Origin: Hoylesella loescheii DSM 19665 = JCM 12249 = ATCC 15930
GTDB lineage: Bacteria > Bacteroidota > Bacteroidia > Bacteroidales > Bacteroidaceae
Direction of reading: 5' to 3'
Length of the DNA stretch: 64,000 nucleotides
Assembly (NCBI RefSeq): GCF_000378085.1
Contig: NZ_KB899210.1
Coordinates: forward strand, 248,001 to 312,000
In this document: positions 54,086 to 63,997 of the stretch, in pieces
How positions within the stretch are numbered: the stretch's first letter is position 1
How the letters are laid out: every line of letters starts with the position of its first letter
Translations under genes and position numbers: made by a program
The notes under the pieces: generated by a model
Seen by the model: the letters and a program-made list of their open reading frames with translations, nothing else
What the model was told of the DNA's origin: nothing
Databases searched by the model: none

Positions 54086-56521
54086 ATGAAAGTATTAAAA
54101 TTTGGCGGAACATCGGTAGGTTCCGTAAAGAGCATTTTATGCTTAAAACGTATTGTGGAAACAGAAGCCAAACGGCAACCCGTTATTGTGGTTGTTAGCG
54201 CATTGGGCGGTATTACCGATAGGCTTATCTCCACAGCTCAAATGGCCCTGAGTGGCAACGAAAAATGGCGAGGCGAATTCGATGAAATGATGACGCGCCA
54301 TCATCAAATGATAGACACAATCATTGATGATACCACGGCTCGAGAGCAACTTTTTAACACCGTTGATACCCTTTTCGAACAACTGCGCAGCATTTATACG
54401 GGCGTTTTCCTTATTCGCGATCTAAGCGAGAAAACCCTAGATGTCATCGTGAGCTATGGCGAGAGGCTTAGTTCGAATATCGTAGCAACACTTATTCGAG
54501 GGTCTAAGTGGTTCGATTCGCGCGAGTTTGTCAAGACTCGACGCAAAAATGGGAAGCATGTGTTGGATAGCGAACTGACGAATAAGCTTGTTATCGACAC
54601 CTTTTCTCCCCTACCACGTATCTCGCTTGTTCCTGGTTTCATTTCGTTAGACCAAGAAACAGGCGAAACAACCAATCTTGGGCGTGGTGGTTCGGACTAT
54701 ACTGCGGCCATACTTGCTGCTGCATTAGATGCAGAGGTCTTGGAAATTTGGACCGATGTGGACGGATTTATGACGGCAGACCCACGAATCATCAAGACCG
54801 CTTACACCATAAAGGAGTTGAGTTATACGGAGGCAATGGAGCTTTGTAACTTCGGCGCGAAGGTCATTTATCCACCCACCATCTACCCCGTATGCGTTAA
54901 GAACATCCCCATACGAATTAAGAACACCTTCAACCCCAAGGCCGAAGGTACTACAATCAAGCAAAAGGTAGAGAAAACTGATAAGCCTATACGGGGCATT
55001 TCGAGCATTAACGATACTGCCCTCATCACTGTTGCAGGCCTCTCGATGGTTGGCGTTATTGGCGTTAACCGTCGTATATTCACCGTTTTGGCTAATAATG
55101 GCATCTCGGTGTTCCTTGTTAGTCAAGCATCCTCAGAAAATTCTACCTCTATCGGCGTGCGCGAAGAAGACCTTGCGGCAGCCGTAGAAGTACTCAACAA
55201 CGAGTTTTCGAAGGAGATAGAAACAGGGGCGATGTTCCCCATGAATGCCGAGAGCGGACTGGCAACCGTTGCCATCGTGGGCGAAAACATGCGAAATACA
55301 CCTGGCGTTGCAGGCAAACTGTTTGGCACGCTTGGTCGTTCGGGCATCAGTGTTATTGCATGTGCACAAGGTGCAGCCGAAACCAACATTTCTTTTGTTG
55401 TATCGTCGGCCTTCTTGCGTAAGTCGCTTAATGTGATACACGATTCTTTCTTCCTCTCCGAATATACCGAACTTAATCTCTTTGTGTGTGGTATAGGAAC
55501 GGTCGGTGGTAAACTTATCGAGCAAATCAAGAGTCAAGCAGAAGAGCTACGCATACGTTCGCGCCTGAAATTACGCGTGGTCGGTATTGCCAGTTCTAAA
55601 TTTATGATGTTCGACCGCAATGGTTTAGACCTCGACAATTATACAGAACGGCTGAAAGATGCCGACAGATGTACGCCAGAAAGTCTACGTAACGAGATAT
55701 TGGAGATGAACATCTTTAATAGCGTTTTTGTGGATTGCACAGCCAGCAAAGACGTTGCCGACTTGTATCAAACGCTTTTAGACCACAACGTAAGTATCGT
55801 TACGGCCAACAAGATAGCCGCGTCTTCGAGATATGAGAAATACGAAAGGCTAAAACAAACGGCACTTACGCGAGGTGTGAAGTTTAAATACGAAACCAAT
55901 GTAGGGGCAGGCCTACCTATCATAGGCACCATTAACGATTTGAGAAACTCGGGAGACCACATCTTGAAGATAGAAGCCGTGTTGAGCGGAACGCTTAACT
56001 TTATCTTCAACGAACTTTCGGCCGATGTGCCTTTCTCTGAAACCGTAAATCGTGCAAAGGCACAGGGGTATAGCGAACCCGACCCACGCATCGACCTTAG
56101 CGGAACGGATGTGGTGAGAAAGTTGGTGATATTGGCACGTGAGGCAGGCTATAAGGTGGAACAAGCCGATGTGGAGAAACGGCTTTTTGTACCCGATAGT
56201 TTCTTCGAAGGTTCGTTGGAAGATTTCTGGAGCAACCTTCCTACGCTTGACGCCGACTTTGAACGTCAGAACCAACAATTGGTCAAAGCGGGCAAACGCT
56301 GGCGATTTGTGGCCACGATAGACCATGGCAAAACCTGCGTAGGTCTACAAGCTGTGGATAAGAGCCACCCATTTTATAATTTGGAAGGCTCGAACAATAT
56401 TGTTTTGCTTACTACCGAACGCTATAAACAGTATCCTATGCAGATACAAGGCTATGGAGCAGGCGCTGACGTAACAGCTGCTGGCGTGTTTGCCAACATC
56501 ATGAGTATTGCCAACATTTAA
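54086..56521 (+). CDS. thrA: Bifunctional aspartokinase/homoserine dehydrogenase
   Basis: 811 residues. The aspartokinase half starts MKVLKFGGTSVGSVKSI and has GRGGSDYTAAIL. Two ACT-type regulatory segments (GVIGVNRRIFTVLANNGISV, VATVAIVGENMRNTPGVAGK) lie at about 305-460. The homoserine dehydrogenase half begins near 465 with VCGIGTVGGKLIEQI and contains ANKIAASSRYEKYE, GAGLPIIGTI and DLSGTDVVRKLVIL. It catalyses the first and third steps from aspartate to threonine, and is expected to be inhibited by threonine. It heads thrA-homoserine kinase-thrC. Confidence 0.97.
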   Translation: MKVLKFGGTSVGSVKSILCLKRIVETEAKRQPVIVVVSALGGITDRLISTAQMALSGNEKWRGEFDEMMTRHHQMIDTIIDDTTAREQLFNTVDTLFEQLRSIYTGVFLIRDLSEKTLDVIVSYGERLSSNIVATLIRGSKWFDSREFVKTRRKNGKHVLDSELTNKLVIDTFSPLPRISLVPGFISLDQETGETTNLGRGGSDYTAAILAAALDAEVLEIWTDVDGFMTADPRIIKTAYTIKELSYTEAMELCNFGAKVIYPPTIYPVCVKNIPIRIKNTFNPKAEGTTIKQKVEKTDKPIRGISSINDTALITVAGLSMVGVIGVNRRIFTVLANNGISVFLVSQASSENSTSIGVREEDLAAAVEVLNNEFSKEIETGAMFPMNAESGLATVAIVGENMRNTPGVAGKLFGTLGRSGISVIACAQGAAETNISFVVSSAFLRKSLNVIHDSFFLSEYTELNLFVCGIGTVGGKLIEQIKSQAEELRIRSRLKLRVVGIASSKFMMFDRNGLDLDNYTERLKDADRCTPESLRNEILEMNIFNSVFVDCTASKDVADLYQTLLDHNVSIVTANKIAASSRYEKYERLKQTALTRGVKFKYETNVGAGLPIIGTINDLRNSGDHILKIEAVLSGTLNFIFNELSADVPFSETVNRAKAQGYSEPDPRIDLSGTDVVRKLVILAREAGYKVEQADVEKRLFVPDSFFEGSLEDFWSNLPTLDADFERQNQQLVKAGKRWRFVATIDHGKTCVGLQAVDKSHPFYNLEGSNNIVLLTTERYKQYPMQIQGYGAGADVTAAGVFANIMSIANI

Positions 56522-56532
56522 CTCCATGTGCA

Positions 56533-57777
56533 ATGAAACATCTCATCATACTAGGCGACGGCATGGCCGACCACCCCGTTGAACGACTCGGTGGCAAGAC
56601 ATTGTTGCAATATGCCCATACACCCTACATGGATATGTTGGCACGGCAAGGCCAAACTGGCATGCTACATACTATCCCCGATGGGTTCGCCCCAGGGTCG
56701 GAAGTGGCCAATACGGCCATCTTAGGCTACGACTTGAATAAGGTTTACGAGGGACGAGGCCCGTTAGAAGCGGCCTCCATCGGTTACGATATGCAGCCAT
56801 TAGCCCTTGCCTTGCGCTGTAATATTCTCACTTTGGCCGATGGCTTGATAAAAAACCACCATGGCGGGCATCTCAACACAGAGGAAAGCGAGCCGCTTAT
56901 TGAAGCCCTGAACGAAGCTTTGGCTTCGGATGTGGTTAAGTTTGCTATGGGCATTCAGTATCGTCATCTGCTTATTATAAAAGGTGGCAGTAAACACATT
57001 GTGTGTACCCCACCCCACGATCACCCCAACGAGCCTTGGCAACCCTTGCTAGTGAAACCGCAAGAAGGATGGGAAGACGTGCGCGAAGTAGGCAGAATGA
57101 CGGCCAGAGCAACGGCAACGCTGCTTAACGAACTGATAATCAAATCTCAAGAGGTGCTTTCCGCTCATCCCTTGAACAAGCAAAGGGTGACCGAAGGAAA
57201 GCTCCAAGCCAATAGTATTTGGCCTTGGGGAGGCGGTTATCGGCCTGCAATGAAAACGCTCTCTCAGTTATATCCCTGCGTGCAATCGGGTTCGGTAATC
57301 TCTGCGGTAGACCTTATACGTGGCATTGGTTGTTATGCGGGTTTGCGAAACATTGTTGTAGCGGGTGCAACAGGACTTTATGACACCAACTACGAAGGTA
57401 AGGTCGCAGCCACTATTGAGGCTTTAAAGAACGACGACTTTGTTTATCTGCATATCGAAGCGAGCGATGAGGCCGGACATGATGGTGATTTGGAGTTGAA
57501 ACTCAAAACAGTCGAGGCCTTAGACAGTCGTGTCGTGGGTCCTATATATAATAAGGTGAAGGATTGGAATGAACCAATATGTATCGCAATATTGCCCGAC
57601 CATCCTACTCCAGTAGAGATACGTACACATGTAGATGAACCCGTGCCGTTCCTGATATGGTACGAGGGCATCGTCTCAGACAGTGTTCAAGTTTTCGATG
57701 AACAGAGTTGCAGAAATGGTGGCTATGGCTTGTTGAAGCCAAACCAATTTATGCAGACATTTATGAATATTCAATGA
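56533..57777 (+). CDS. Phosphoglycerate-mutase-like proposed homoserine kinase
   Basis: 414 residues of the alkaline-phosphatase superfamily, apgM-type cofactor-independent phosphoglycerate mutase fold. The metal sites are visible: LGDGMAD at the start, GSEVANTAILGYD (catalytic Ser), EASDEAGHDGD and LPDHPTP. In Bacteroidota and some other bacteria it sits between thrA and thrC where thrB is missing. TIGR02535 names this subfamily as proposed homoserine kinase. It lies 12 bases after thrA and 16 bases before thrC, so it very probably phosphorylates homoserine rather than acting in glycolysis. Confidence 0.88.
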   Translation: MKHLIILGDGMADHPVERLGGKTLLQYAHTPYMDMLARQGQTGMLHTIPDGFAPGSEVANTAILGYDLNKVYEGRGPLEAASIGYDMQPLALALRCNILTLADGLIKNHHGGHLNTEESEPLIEALNEALASDVVKFAMGIQYRHLLIIKGGSKHIVCTPPHDHPNEPWQPLLVKPQEGWEDVREVGRMTARATATLLNELIIKSQEVLSAHPLNKQRVTEGKLQANSIWPWGGGYRPAMKTLSQLYPCVQSGSVISAVDLIRGIGCYAGLRNIVVAGATGLYDTNYEGKVAATIEALKNDDFVYLHIEASDEAGHDGDLELKLKTVEALDSRVVGPIYNKVKDWNEPICIAILPDHPTPVEIRTHVDEPVPFLIWYEGIVSDSVQVFDEQSCRNGGYGLLKPNQFMQTFMNIQ

Positions 57778-57792
57778 TAAGGCATTCCACGG

Positions 57793-59106
57793 ATGAAATA
57801 TTACAGTACGAACGGTAAAACGGAAGCGGTAGATCTTCGCGAAGCGGTGGTTAAAGGCTTGGCTGCCGATAATGGACTGTTCATGCCAGAGCGAATAGAG
57901 GCTTTACCTACAACGTTTTACGAAGATATAGACAAGTTTTCCTTTCAAGACATTGCTTTCGTGGTGGCACAAGCTTTCTTTGGTGAAGACGTTCAGGAAG
58001 ATGTCCTGCGAACAATTGTAAACGAAACACTGGCTTTCGACTGTCCTGTGGTGCACGTACAGGACAACCGCTACGCCCTAGAACTGTTTCACGGACCTAC
58101 TCTTGCCTTCAAGGATGTGGGTGCGCGATTCATGGCGAGGCTATTAAGACACTTTGTTGGTCAAGACCACAAGCGAGCAATTAACGTGTTGGTGGCTACC
58201 AGTGGCGACACAGGGTCGGCTGTGGTCAATGGTTTCTTAGGTGTTGAAGGGGTTAACGTGTACGTGTTATACCCCAAAGGGAAAGTAAGTAAGATACAGG
58301 AGAGTCAGTTTACTACCTTAGGACAGAACATAACCACTATCGAAGTGGATGGCACTTTCGATGATTGTCAGGCCTTGGTAAAGCGTGCTTTCATGGATAA
58401 AGAACTGAACGAACAGTTGCTTCTCACTTCGGCCAACTCCATAAACGTGGCCCGTTTTCTTCCACAAGCATTCTATTACTTCTACGCTTATGCGCAAATG
58501 AAAAGGCAGGGACTGCAAAATGAGCTGGTATTGTGTGTGCCAAGTGGCAACTTCGGCAACATCACAGCGGGCTTGTTTGCCCATCGCATGGGGTTGCCCA
58601 TAAAGCGTTTTATCGCAGCCAACAATGCCAACGATGTTTTTTACCAGTATCTACATACTGGCAAGTATCTGCCAAAGCCCAGCGTTCAGACAATCGCCAA
58701 CGCGATGGATGTAGGAAATCCCAGCAATTTCGCCCGTATCTTCGCCCTTTATGATGGTAATCACGAAACAATAAGCCGATTGATTGAAGGCTTCCGTTTT
58801 AGCGACGACGAGATAAGGGCAACTATACGCGAATGCTTCCAACAAACGGGCTATGTGCTAGACCCACATGGCGCATGCGGATATAAGGCATTGCAGCTAT
58901 CGCTTAGTGAGAACGAACATGGCGTTTTCTGCGAAACGGCACATCCTGCCAAGTTCAAGGAGACGGTAGATGCGGTTCTTCCCACTCCAATCGACATCCC
59001 CGAAAGATTGGCTCGCTTTATGCAAGGACGCAAACTGGCCTGCCCTATGGATAATTCGTTTGATAAATTCAAGGCATTTCTTCTTCAAAACGCATCGCGT
59101 GAATAA
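57793..59106 (+). CDS. thrC: Threonine synthase
   Basis: A 437-residue PLP enzyme that converts O-phosphohomoserine to threonine. The PLP lysine lies in LAFKDVGARFMARLL, phosphate binding is in ATSGDTGSAVVNGFLG, and SANSINVARFLPQAFYYF is the family block. The N-terminal YYSTNGKTEAVDLREAV is typical of the short, SAM-independent class. It is the last biosynthetic gene of the operon; GH125 follows after 40 bases. Confidence 0.97.
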   Translation: MKYYSTNGKTEAVDLREAVVKGLAADNGLFMPERIEALPTTFYEDIDKFSFQDIAFVVAQAFFGEDVQEDVLRTIVNETLAFDCPVVHVQDNRYALELFHGPTLAFKDVGARFMARLLRHFVGQDHKRAINVLVATSGDTGSAVVNGFLGVEGVNVYVLYPKGKVSKIQESQFTTLGQNITTIEVDGTFDDCQALVKRAFMDKELNEQLLLTSANSINVARFLPQAFYYFYAYAQMKRQGLQNELVLCVPSGNFGNITAGLFAHRMGLPIKRFIAANNANDVFYQYLHTGKYLPKPSVQTIANAMDVGNPSNFARIFALYDGNHETISRLIEGFRFSDDEIRATIRECFQQTGYVLDPHGACGYKALQLSLSENEHGVFCETAHPAKFKETVDAVLPTPIDIPERLARFMQGRKLACPMDNSFDKFKAFLLQNASRE

Positions 59107-59146
59107 ATGACCACAATTCTATAACTAAACTCAAGTCAACAAGAAA

Positions 59147-60616
59147 ATGAGATCTTTCTATCTGGCATTGGCCTTATTGGCTCTGCCCAGCCAACAACTG
59201 TTGGCCCAAAAGAACAAAGTGTACGGACAAGAATACATCGAGGCTGTTGCCGATAACACACGCCTCTATGTGAGTAAGCGACCTGACGTGAAGGACCGAC
59301 TGTTCCGTTCAGAGGTTATCGACAAGAAAATAGAGGAGGTAAAGAAGTTACTTAAAGGCAACCGATACCTCGCATGGATGTTCGAAAACTGCTTCCCAAA
59401 CACGCTAGAGACAACGGTTCATTATCGAAAGGTAAATGGCGAAGACGACACTTTTGTATATACGGGTGACATTCCTGCCATGTGGCTTCGCGATTCGGGA
59501 GCTCAAGTGTGGCCATACGTACAGTTCGCCAACAAAGATCCCAAGCTCAAAGCTATGATTCGCGGTGTTATCCTTAGACAATTGCGTCAAATAAACATCG
59601 ACCCTTATGCCAATGCGTTTAACGATGGACCTACGGGCGAAGGACATATCACCGATAAAACGGAGATGCAACCCGAGGTGTTCGAGCGCAAATACGAGAT
59701 AGACTCACTTTGTTATCCCATTCGTTTGGCTTACCACTATTGGCAAGTGACTGGCGATACTTCTATTTTTGGTGAGCTTTGGATTGAAGCCGTGAAGAAA
59801 ATATTGGCCACATTCAAGGAGCAACAACGTAAGGAAGGACCAGGTAAATACCGATTTGAACGCGAATCGACACGTCAAACCGAGACGTTAGGTGGCGATG
59901 GGTATGGCTCTCCCGTAAAACCTGTGGGCCTTATTGCCTCTTGTTTCCGTCCGTCTGACGATGCTACGACCATGCTTTTCCTCGTTCCGTCTAACTTTAT
60001 GGCAGTGTCTGCAATGGGTAAAGCTGCCGAAATCCTCTCGAAAGTTAACAAGAAACAGGAACTTAGCCAGTCGTGCGAAGCCCTAGCCAATGAGGTTGCA
60101 GCGGCATTGAAGAAGTATGCCATAACCGAACACCCTAAATATGGCAAGATATATGCTTTCGAGGTAGACGGATATGGTGGCCAAGTGTTGATGGATGATG
60201 CCAATGTGCCCAGTCTTTTGGCGTTAGGTTATATGGGCGATGTGCCATTGAACGACCCCATTTATCAAAACACGCGTCGCTTTGTTTGGAGCGAAGACAA
60301 CCCTTGGTTCTTTAAAGGCGCTGCAGGCGAAGGCATCGGTGGTCCGCATATCGGTGCAAACTATCCTTGGCCAATGAGTATCATGCTCAAGGCATTCACC
60401 GCTCAGAACGACGAAGAGATTAAACAGTGCATCAAGATGTTGATGGAGACGGATGGTAATACGGGCGTTATGCACGAGTCTTTTAACAAAGACGATGCTA
60501 AGAAGTACACTCGTGCATGGTTCGCATGGCCTAACACGCTGTTCGGTGAATTGATTTTGAAACTTATCAACGATGGAAAGGTAGATTTGTTGAATAGTAT
60601 TCAGGTGAAGAAATAA
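59147..60616 (+). CDS. Glycoside hydrolase family 125 exo-alpha-mannosidase
   Basis: 489 residues with a signal peptide (MRSFYLALALLALPSQQLLA). The (alpha/alpha)6 domain matches GH125: YTGDIPAMWLRDSGAQVWPY near residue 105-125, DPYANAFNDGPTGEG, SCFRPSDDATTMLFLVPSN, and NPWFFKGAAGEGIGGPH. GH125 enzymes of Bacteroides remove terminal alpha-1,6-linked mannose from N-glycans or yeast mannan. It would act in the periplasm or at the outer membrane. No SusC/D pair or other glycosidase is beside it, so it is not part of a visible polysaccharide locus. Confidence 0.92.
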   Translation: MRSFYLALALLALPSQQLLAQKNKVYGQEYIEAVADNTRLYVSKRPDVKDRLFRSEVIDKKIEEVKKLLKGNRYLAWMFENCFPNTLETTVHYRKVNGEDDTFVYTGDIPAMWLRDSGAQVWPYVQFANKDPKLKAMIRGVILRQLRQINIDPYANAFNDGPTGEGHITDKTEMQPEVFERKYEIDSLCYPIRLAYHYWQVTGDTSIFGELWIEAVKKILATFKEQQRKEGPGKYRFERESTRQTETLGGDGYGSPVKPVGLIASCFRPSDDATTMLFLVPSNFMAVSAMGKAAEILSKVNKKQELSQSCEALANEVAAALKKYAITEHPKYGKIYAFEVDGYGGQVLMDDANVPSLLALGYMGDVPLNDPIYQNTRRFVWSEDNPWFFKGAAGEGIGGPHIGANYPWPMSIMLKAFTAQNDEEIKQCIKMLMETDGNTGVMHESFNKDDAKKYTRAWFAWPNTLFGELILKLINDGKVDLLNSIQVKK

Positions 60617-60769
60617 ATTCTTATCGCCATAGCATCACATTATATTAAGAAGCTAGGAGGACGCAGATAGAAGGCTTGAAAATAGCTTCGGTCATGTAAA
60701 ACCAGTGTCGATGTGTGGCGAATAAGAAAAAATATGGTTTGAAATGCGGTGTAATTGTGATTTTATTAT

Positions 60770-60777
60770 TACCTTTG
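60770..60777 (+). promoter_or_regulatory. tRNA-Ser -7 promoter box
   Basis: TACCTTTG ends 10 bases before the mature tRNA 5' end. This fits a transcript starting within a few bases of the gene. Confidence 0.6.
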
Positions 60778-60787
60778 CACCGCATTT

Positions 60788-60875
60788 GGAAGATTGGCAG
60801 AGTGATCGAATGCGCTGGACTCGAAATCCGGTATACCCCTTTCGGGTATCGGGGGTTTGAATCCCTCATCTTCCG
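60788..60875 (+). tRNA. tRNA-Ser (anticodon CGA)
   Basis: 88 bases. GGAAGAT (60788-60794) pairs with ATCTTCC (60868-60874), with discriminator G at 60875. A D-arm with GGCAGAGTGATCGAATGC, the anticodon stem-loop CTGGACTCGAAATCCGG with CGA in the loop, a long class II variable stem (TACCCCTTTCGGGTA) and a T-arm GGGGGTTTGAATCCCTC are all evident. It decodes UCG. The 3' CCA is not encoded. Confidence 0.97.
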
Positions 60876-60924
60876 CGAGCATCTTTGTAAAGTCAATAGG
60901 CATATCCCAATTGGCAGAACAAAA

Positions 60925-60968
60925 AGAAATCGCTGTAAGACGAACGTTTTACAGCGATTTCTTTGTTT
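60925..60968 (+). terminator. Terminator after tRNA-Ser
   Basis: AGAAATCGCTGTAA (60925-60938) pairs perfectly with TTACAGCGATTTCT (60949-60962), followed by TTGTTTATTT. Confidence 0.92.
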
Positions 60969-61145
60969 ATTTCCTCTCAACTCCATATTTTATTGATTTT
61001 CATCATTTATAAAGAGAATTCGAAGGAGATGTCACGGGAATTGATGTGCCAGTGGCAACAGGAGCGGAGTGTAGAATTAACACTACACTTATTAGAAGCA
61101 TTGATTTTTTAATCCCATTGATTTTCACACATAAGAGAAAAGCAG

Positions 61146-61153
61146 TAACTTTG
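61146..61153 (+). promoter_or_regulatory. Putative uvrA -7 promoter box
   Basis: TAACTTTG is 25 bases upstream of the uvrA ATG. A TTG-like -33 at about 61118-61120 is spaced a little too far. No LexA-type operator was recognised. Confidence 0.5.
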
Positions 61154-61177
61154 CTTGTTCAAATAAGATTAGCATTT

Positions 61178-63997
61178 ATGGATAAACATATAGAGTTAAA
61201 GGGAGTTAGGGTGAACAACCTTAAGAACATCAGCCTTAACATTCCTCGAAACAAGTTCATTGCCATTGCAGGTGTTAGTGGGTCGGGCAAGTCGTCGTTG
61301 GCTTTCGACACGCTTTATGCTGAAGGGCAACGGCGTTATGTGGAGTCGCTCTCTTCATACGCACGCCAATTTCTTGGCAATATGAGCAAGCCCGAGTGCG
61401 ACTTTATCAAGGGATTGCCACCGGCTATTGCTATCGAACAAAAGGTGAACACACGTAACCCCCGCTCAACAGTGGGAACTTCTACTGAGATTTACGAATA
61501 CATGCGCCTGTTGTTTGCACGTATTGGTAAGACTTACTCCCCTATTTCGGGACAGGAAGTGAAGAAACACAGCGTTGAAGATGTGATTCAATGCACCAAA
61601 CAATACTCCAACGGAACGAAGTTCGTTGTGCTTGCACCCATTCATGTGCCAGAAGGGAGGACGTTTGAAAAGCAACTCAACATGTTTGTACAAGAAGGTT
61701 ATGCACGATTGTGGCATAAGGGCGACTTTGTGCGTATTGACGACCTTACGGAAAATGCAGAACGGCTGAAGGATAGTAAGCCTGACGAATATCTCTTGCT
61801 CATCGACCGCCTTGCGGTAGACGACACCAAGGAACATATTTCCAGACTTACCGACTCCGTAGAGACTGCTATGTACGAGGGCCACGGTGAATGTAGGCTT
61901 GTATTTCTTCCCTCTAACATCACATACGAATTTTCTTCGCGTTTCGAAATAGACGGTATGACCTTCGACGAACCATCAGACAACATGTTCGCCTTTAACT
62001 CTCCGCTTGGTGCGTGTCCTTCTTGCGAGGGTTTCGGAAAGGTTATCGGTATCGAAGAAAGCCTTGTTATACCCAATTCTACGCTTAGTGTGTATGATGG
62101 ATGTGTGCAATGTTGGCATGGCGACAAGATGGGCATTTGGAAAGAAGAGTTTTGCAGGCGCGCTGCAAAAGACGATTTTCCTATCTTCAAGCCTTACTTT
62201 GAACTGTCGAGAAAGGAAAAAGACATGCTTTGGCATGGTCTTCCATCCGAGAAAGGACGTGATATTAGCGAGCAGGTTAGCATTGATGCTTTCTTTCAGA
62301 TGGTGCGCGAGAACCAATATAAGATACAATATCGCGTCATGTTGAACCGCTATCGGGGTAAGACAACTTGTCCCGAATGTCATGGAACTCGTTTAAAGAA
62401 AGAGGCAACATGGGTTAAAATCGATGGAATGAGTATTGCCGACCTCGTAGAAATGCCTATCGGCAAGCTCAAAACATGGTTCGACAATCTGCAACTAAAC
62501 GATTATGATGCCAAGATTGCTGCTCGGTTGCTCACCGAAATAAACAACCGACTGCAGTTTTTGCTTGATGTAGGCCTGCATTATCTTACGCTCAACCGCC
62601 AATCTAACACCCTTAGCGGTGGCGAAAGTCAGCGCATACAACTTACCACGTCGCTAGGTAGCTCGCTGGTTGGCTCATTATACATCCTCGACGAGCCAAG
62701 TATAGGTCTGCATAGTCGTGATACCGACCGCCTGATAAAAGTTTTAAACGACCTTGTACAAATCGGAAACACCGTAATCGTTGTGGAACACGATGAGGAT
62801 ATTTTGCGGAAGGCCGACCATCTTATAGACGTTGGCCCCGATGCGGGACGTTTGGGTGGCGAAATTGTATTCAACGGTCCTGCATCCGACATCACAAAGG
62901 CTGTCCTAGACCGATATCCCAGCAGCCATACAGTTGCCTATCTCACTGGAGCAGAAAAGATTGACACACCCACATCTAGGCGTAAGTGGAACCAATCAAT
63001 ACAGTTGAAGGGCGCACGAATGAACAACCTTAAAGGCATTGATGTCACCTTTCCGCTCAATGTTCTAACGGTTATAACGGGTGTAAGTGGTTCGGGCAAG
63101 TCATCGCTCATCAAGGGCATCCTCCATCCTGCCCTTAAACGTAGCATGGGCGATGTGGCCGATGCGCCAGGAGAGTTTATTGCACTAGAGGGCGACCTTA
63201 AACAGGTGAAACATATCGAGTTTGTAGACCAGAACCCCATTGGTAGAAGCACGCGTTCTAACCCTGCTACGTACGTGAAAGCTTACGAACCGATTCGCCA
63301 ACTCTTCGCAAATCAGCCCTTAGCGAAGCAATTAGGCTTCTCAGCTCAATTCTTTTCGTTCAACGCCGAGGGTGGACGATGCGAAGAATGCAAAGGTGCA
63401 GGCGTGATAACTGTGGAAATGCAGTTTATGGCCGACTTGGTTTTGGAGTGCGAAACATGCCACGGCCAACGCTTTAAGCATGACGTTTTGGACGTTCGCT
63501 ACGAGGGAAAGAACATCAACGACATTCTAGATATGACCGTTTCGGAAGCTATTGAGTTTTTCACAAGCCATAAGCAGACGAGCGTTGTCAATAGACTGCA
63601 GCCGCTAGAAGATGTTGGCTTGGGCTATATCAAACTAGGCCAGAACTCATCTACTCTTTCGGGAGGAGAAAACCAGCGTGTAAAACTGGCTTACTTCATT
63701 GGACAAGAGAAGGCCGAACCTACGCTTTTCATCTTCGACGAACCAACAACGGGATTACATTTTCACGATATCAAGCGATTGTTAAGGGCAATGGGCGCAC
63801 TGATAGAGCGTGGTCACTCTGTGATTGTGATAGAACACAACATGGATGTGATAAAATGTGCCGATCATGTTATCGATCTTGGACCCGATGGGGGCGATCG
63901 TGGAGGCAAGCTAGTATTTGCTGGTACGCCAGAAGAACTGGCCAATTGCAAAGATAGCATTACTGGAAAATACTTAAAGGCACAGCTAGAAAGTTAA
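61178..63997 (+). CDS. uvrA: Excinuclease ABC subunit A
   Basis: 939 residues. Two ABC ATPase modules: Walker A GVSGSGKSSLAFD near 32-44 and GVSGSGKSSLIKG near 640, with both signature motifs (LSGGESQRI, LSGGENQRV) and Walker B sites (LYILDEPSIGL, LFIFDEPTTGL). Zinc modules are CPSCEGFG with CPECHG, and CEECKG with CETCHG. UvrA scans DNA with UvrB for bulky lesions in nucleotide excision repair. ATG at 61178 (MDKHIELKGVRVNNLKNI) is the family start; the longer frame upstream is non-homologous. The stop lies 3 bases before the window end, so the gene is complete. Confidence 0.98.
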   Translation: MDKHIELKGVRVNNLKNISLNIPRNKFIAIAGVSGSGKSSLAFDTLYAEGQRRYVESLSSYARQFLGNMSKPECDFIKGLPPAIAIEQKVNTRNPRSTVGTSTEIYEYMRLLFARIGKTYSPISGQEVKKHSVEDVIQCTKQYSNGTKFVVLAPIHVPEGRTFEKQLNMFVQEGYARLWHKGDFVRIDDLTENAERLKDSKPDEYLLLIDRLAVDDTKEHISRLTDSVETAMYEGHGECRLVFLPSNITYEFSSRFEIDGMTFDEPSDNMFAFNSPLGACPSCEGFGKVIGIEESLVIPNSTLSVYDGCVQCWHGDKMGIWKEEFCRRAAKDDFPIFKPYFELSRKEKDMLWHGLPSEKGRDISEQVSIDAFFQMVRENQYKIQYRVMLNRYRGKTTCPECHGTRLKKEATWVKIDGMSIADLVEMPIGKLKTWFDNLQLNDYDAKIAARLLTEINNRLQFLLDVGLHYLTLNRQSNTLSGGESQRIQLTTSLGSSLVGSLYILDEPSIGLHSRDTDRLIKVLNDLVQIGNTVIVVEHDEDILRKADHLIDVGPDAGRLGGEIVFNGPASDITKAVLDRYPSSHTVAYLTGAEKIDTPTSRRKWNQSIQLKGARMNNLKGIDVTFPLNVLTVITGVSGSGKSSLIKGILHPALKRSMGDVADAPGEFIALEGDLKQVKHIEFVDQNPIGRSTRSNPATYVKAYEPIRQLFANQPLAKQLGFSAQFFSFNAEGGRCEECKGAGVITVEMQFMADLVLECETCHGQRFKHDVLDVRYEGKNINDILDMTVSEAIEFFTSHKQTSVVNRLQPLEDVGLGYIKLGQNSSTLSGGENQRVKLAYFIGQEKAEPTLFIFDEPTTGLHFHDIKRLLRAMGALIERGHSVIVIEHNMDVIKCADHVIDLGPDGGDRGGKLVFAGTPEELANCKDSITGKYLKAQLES

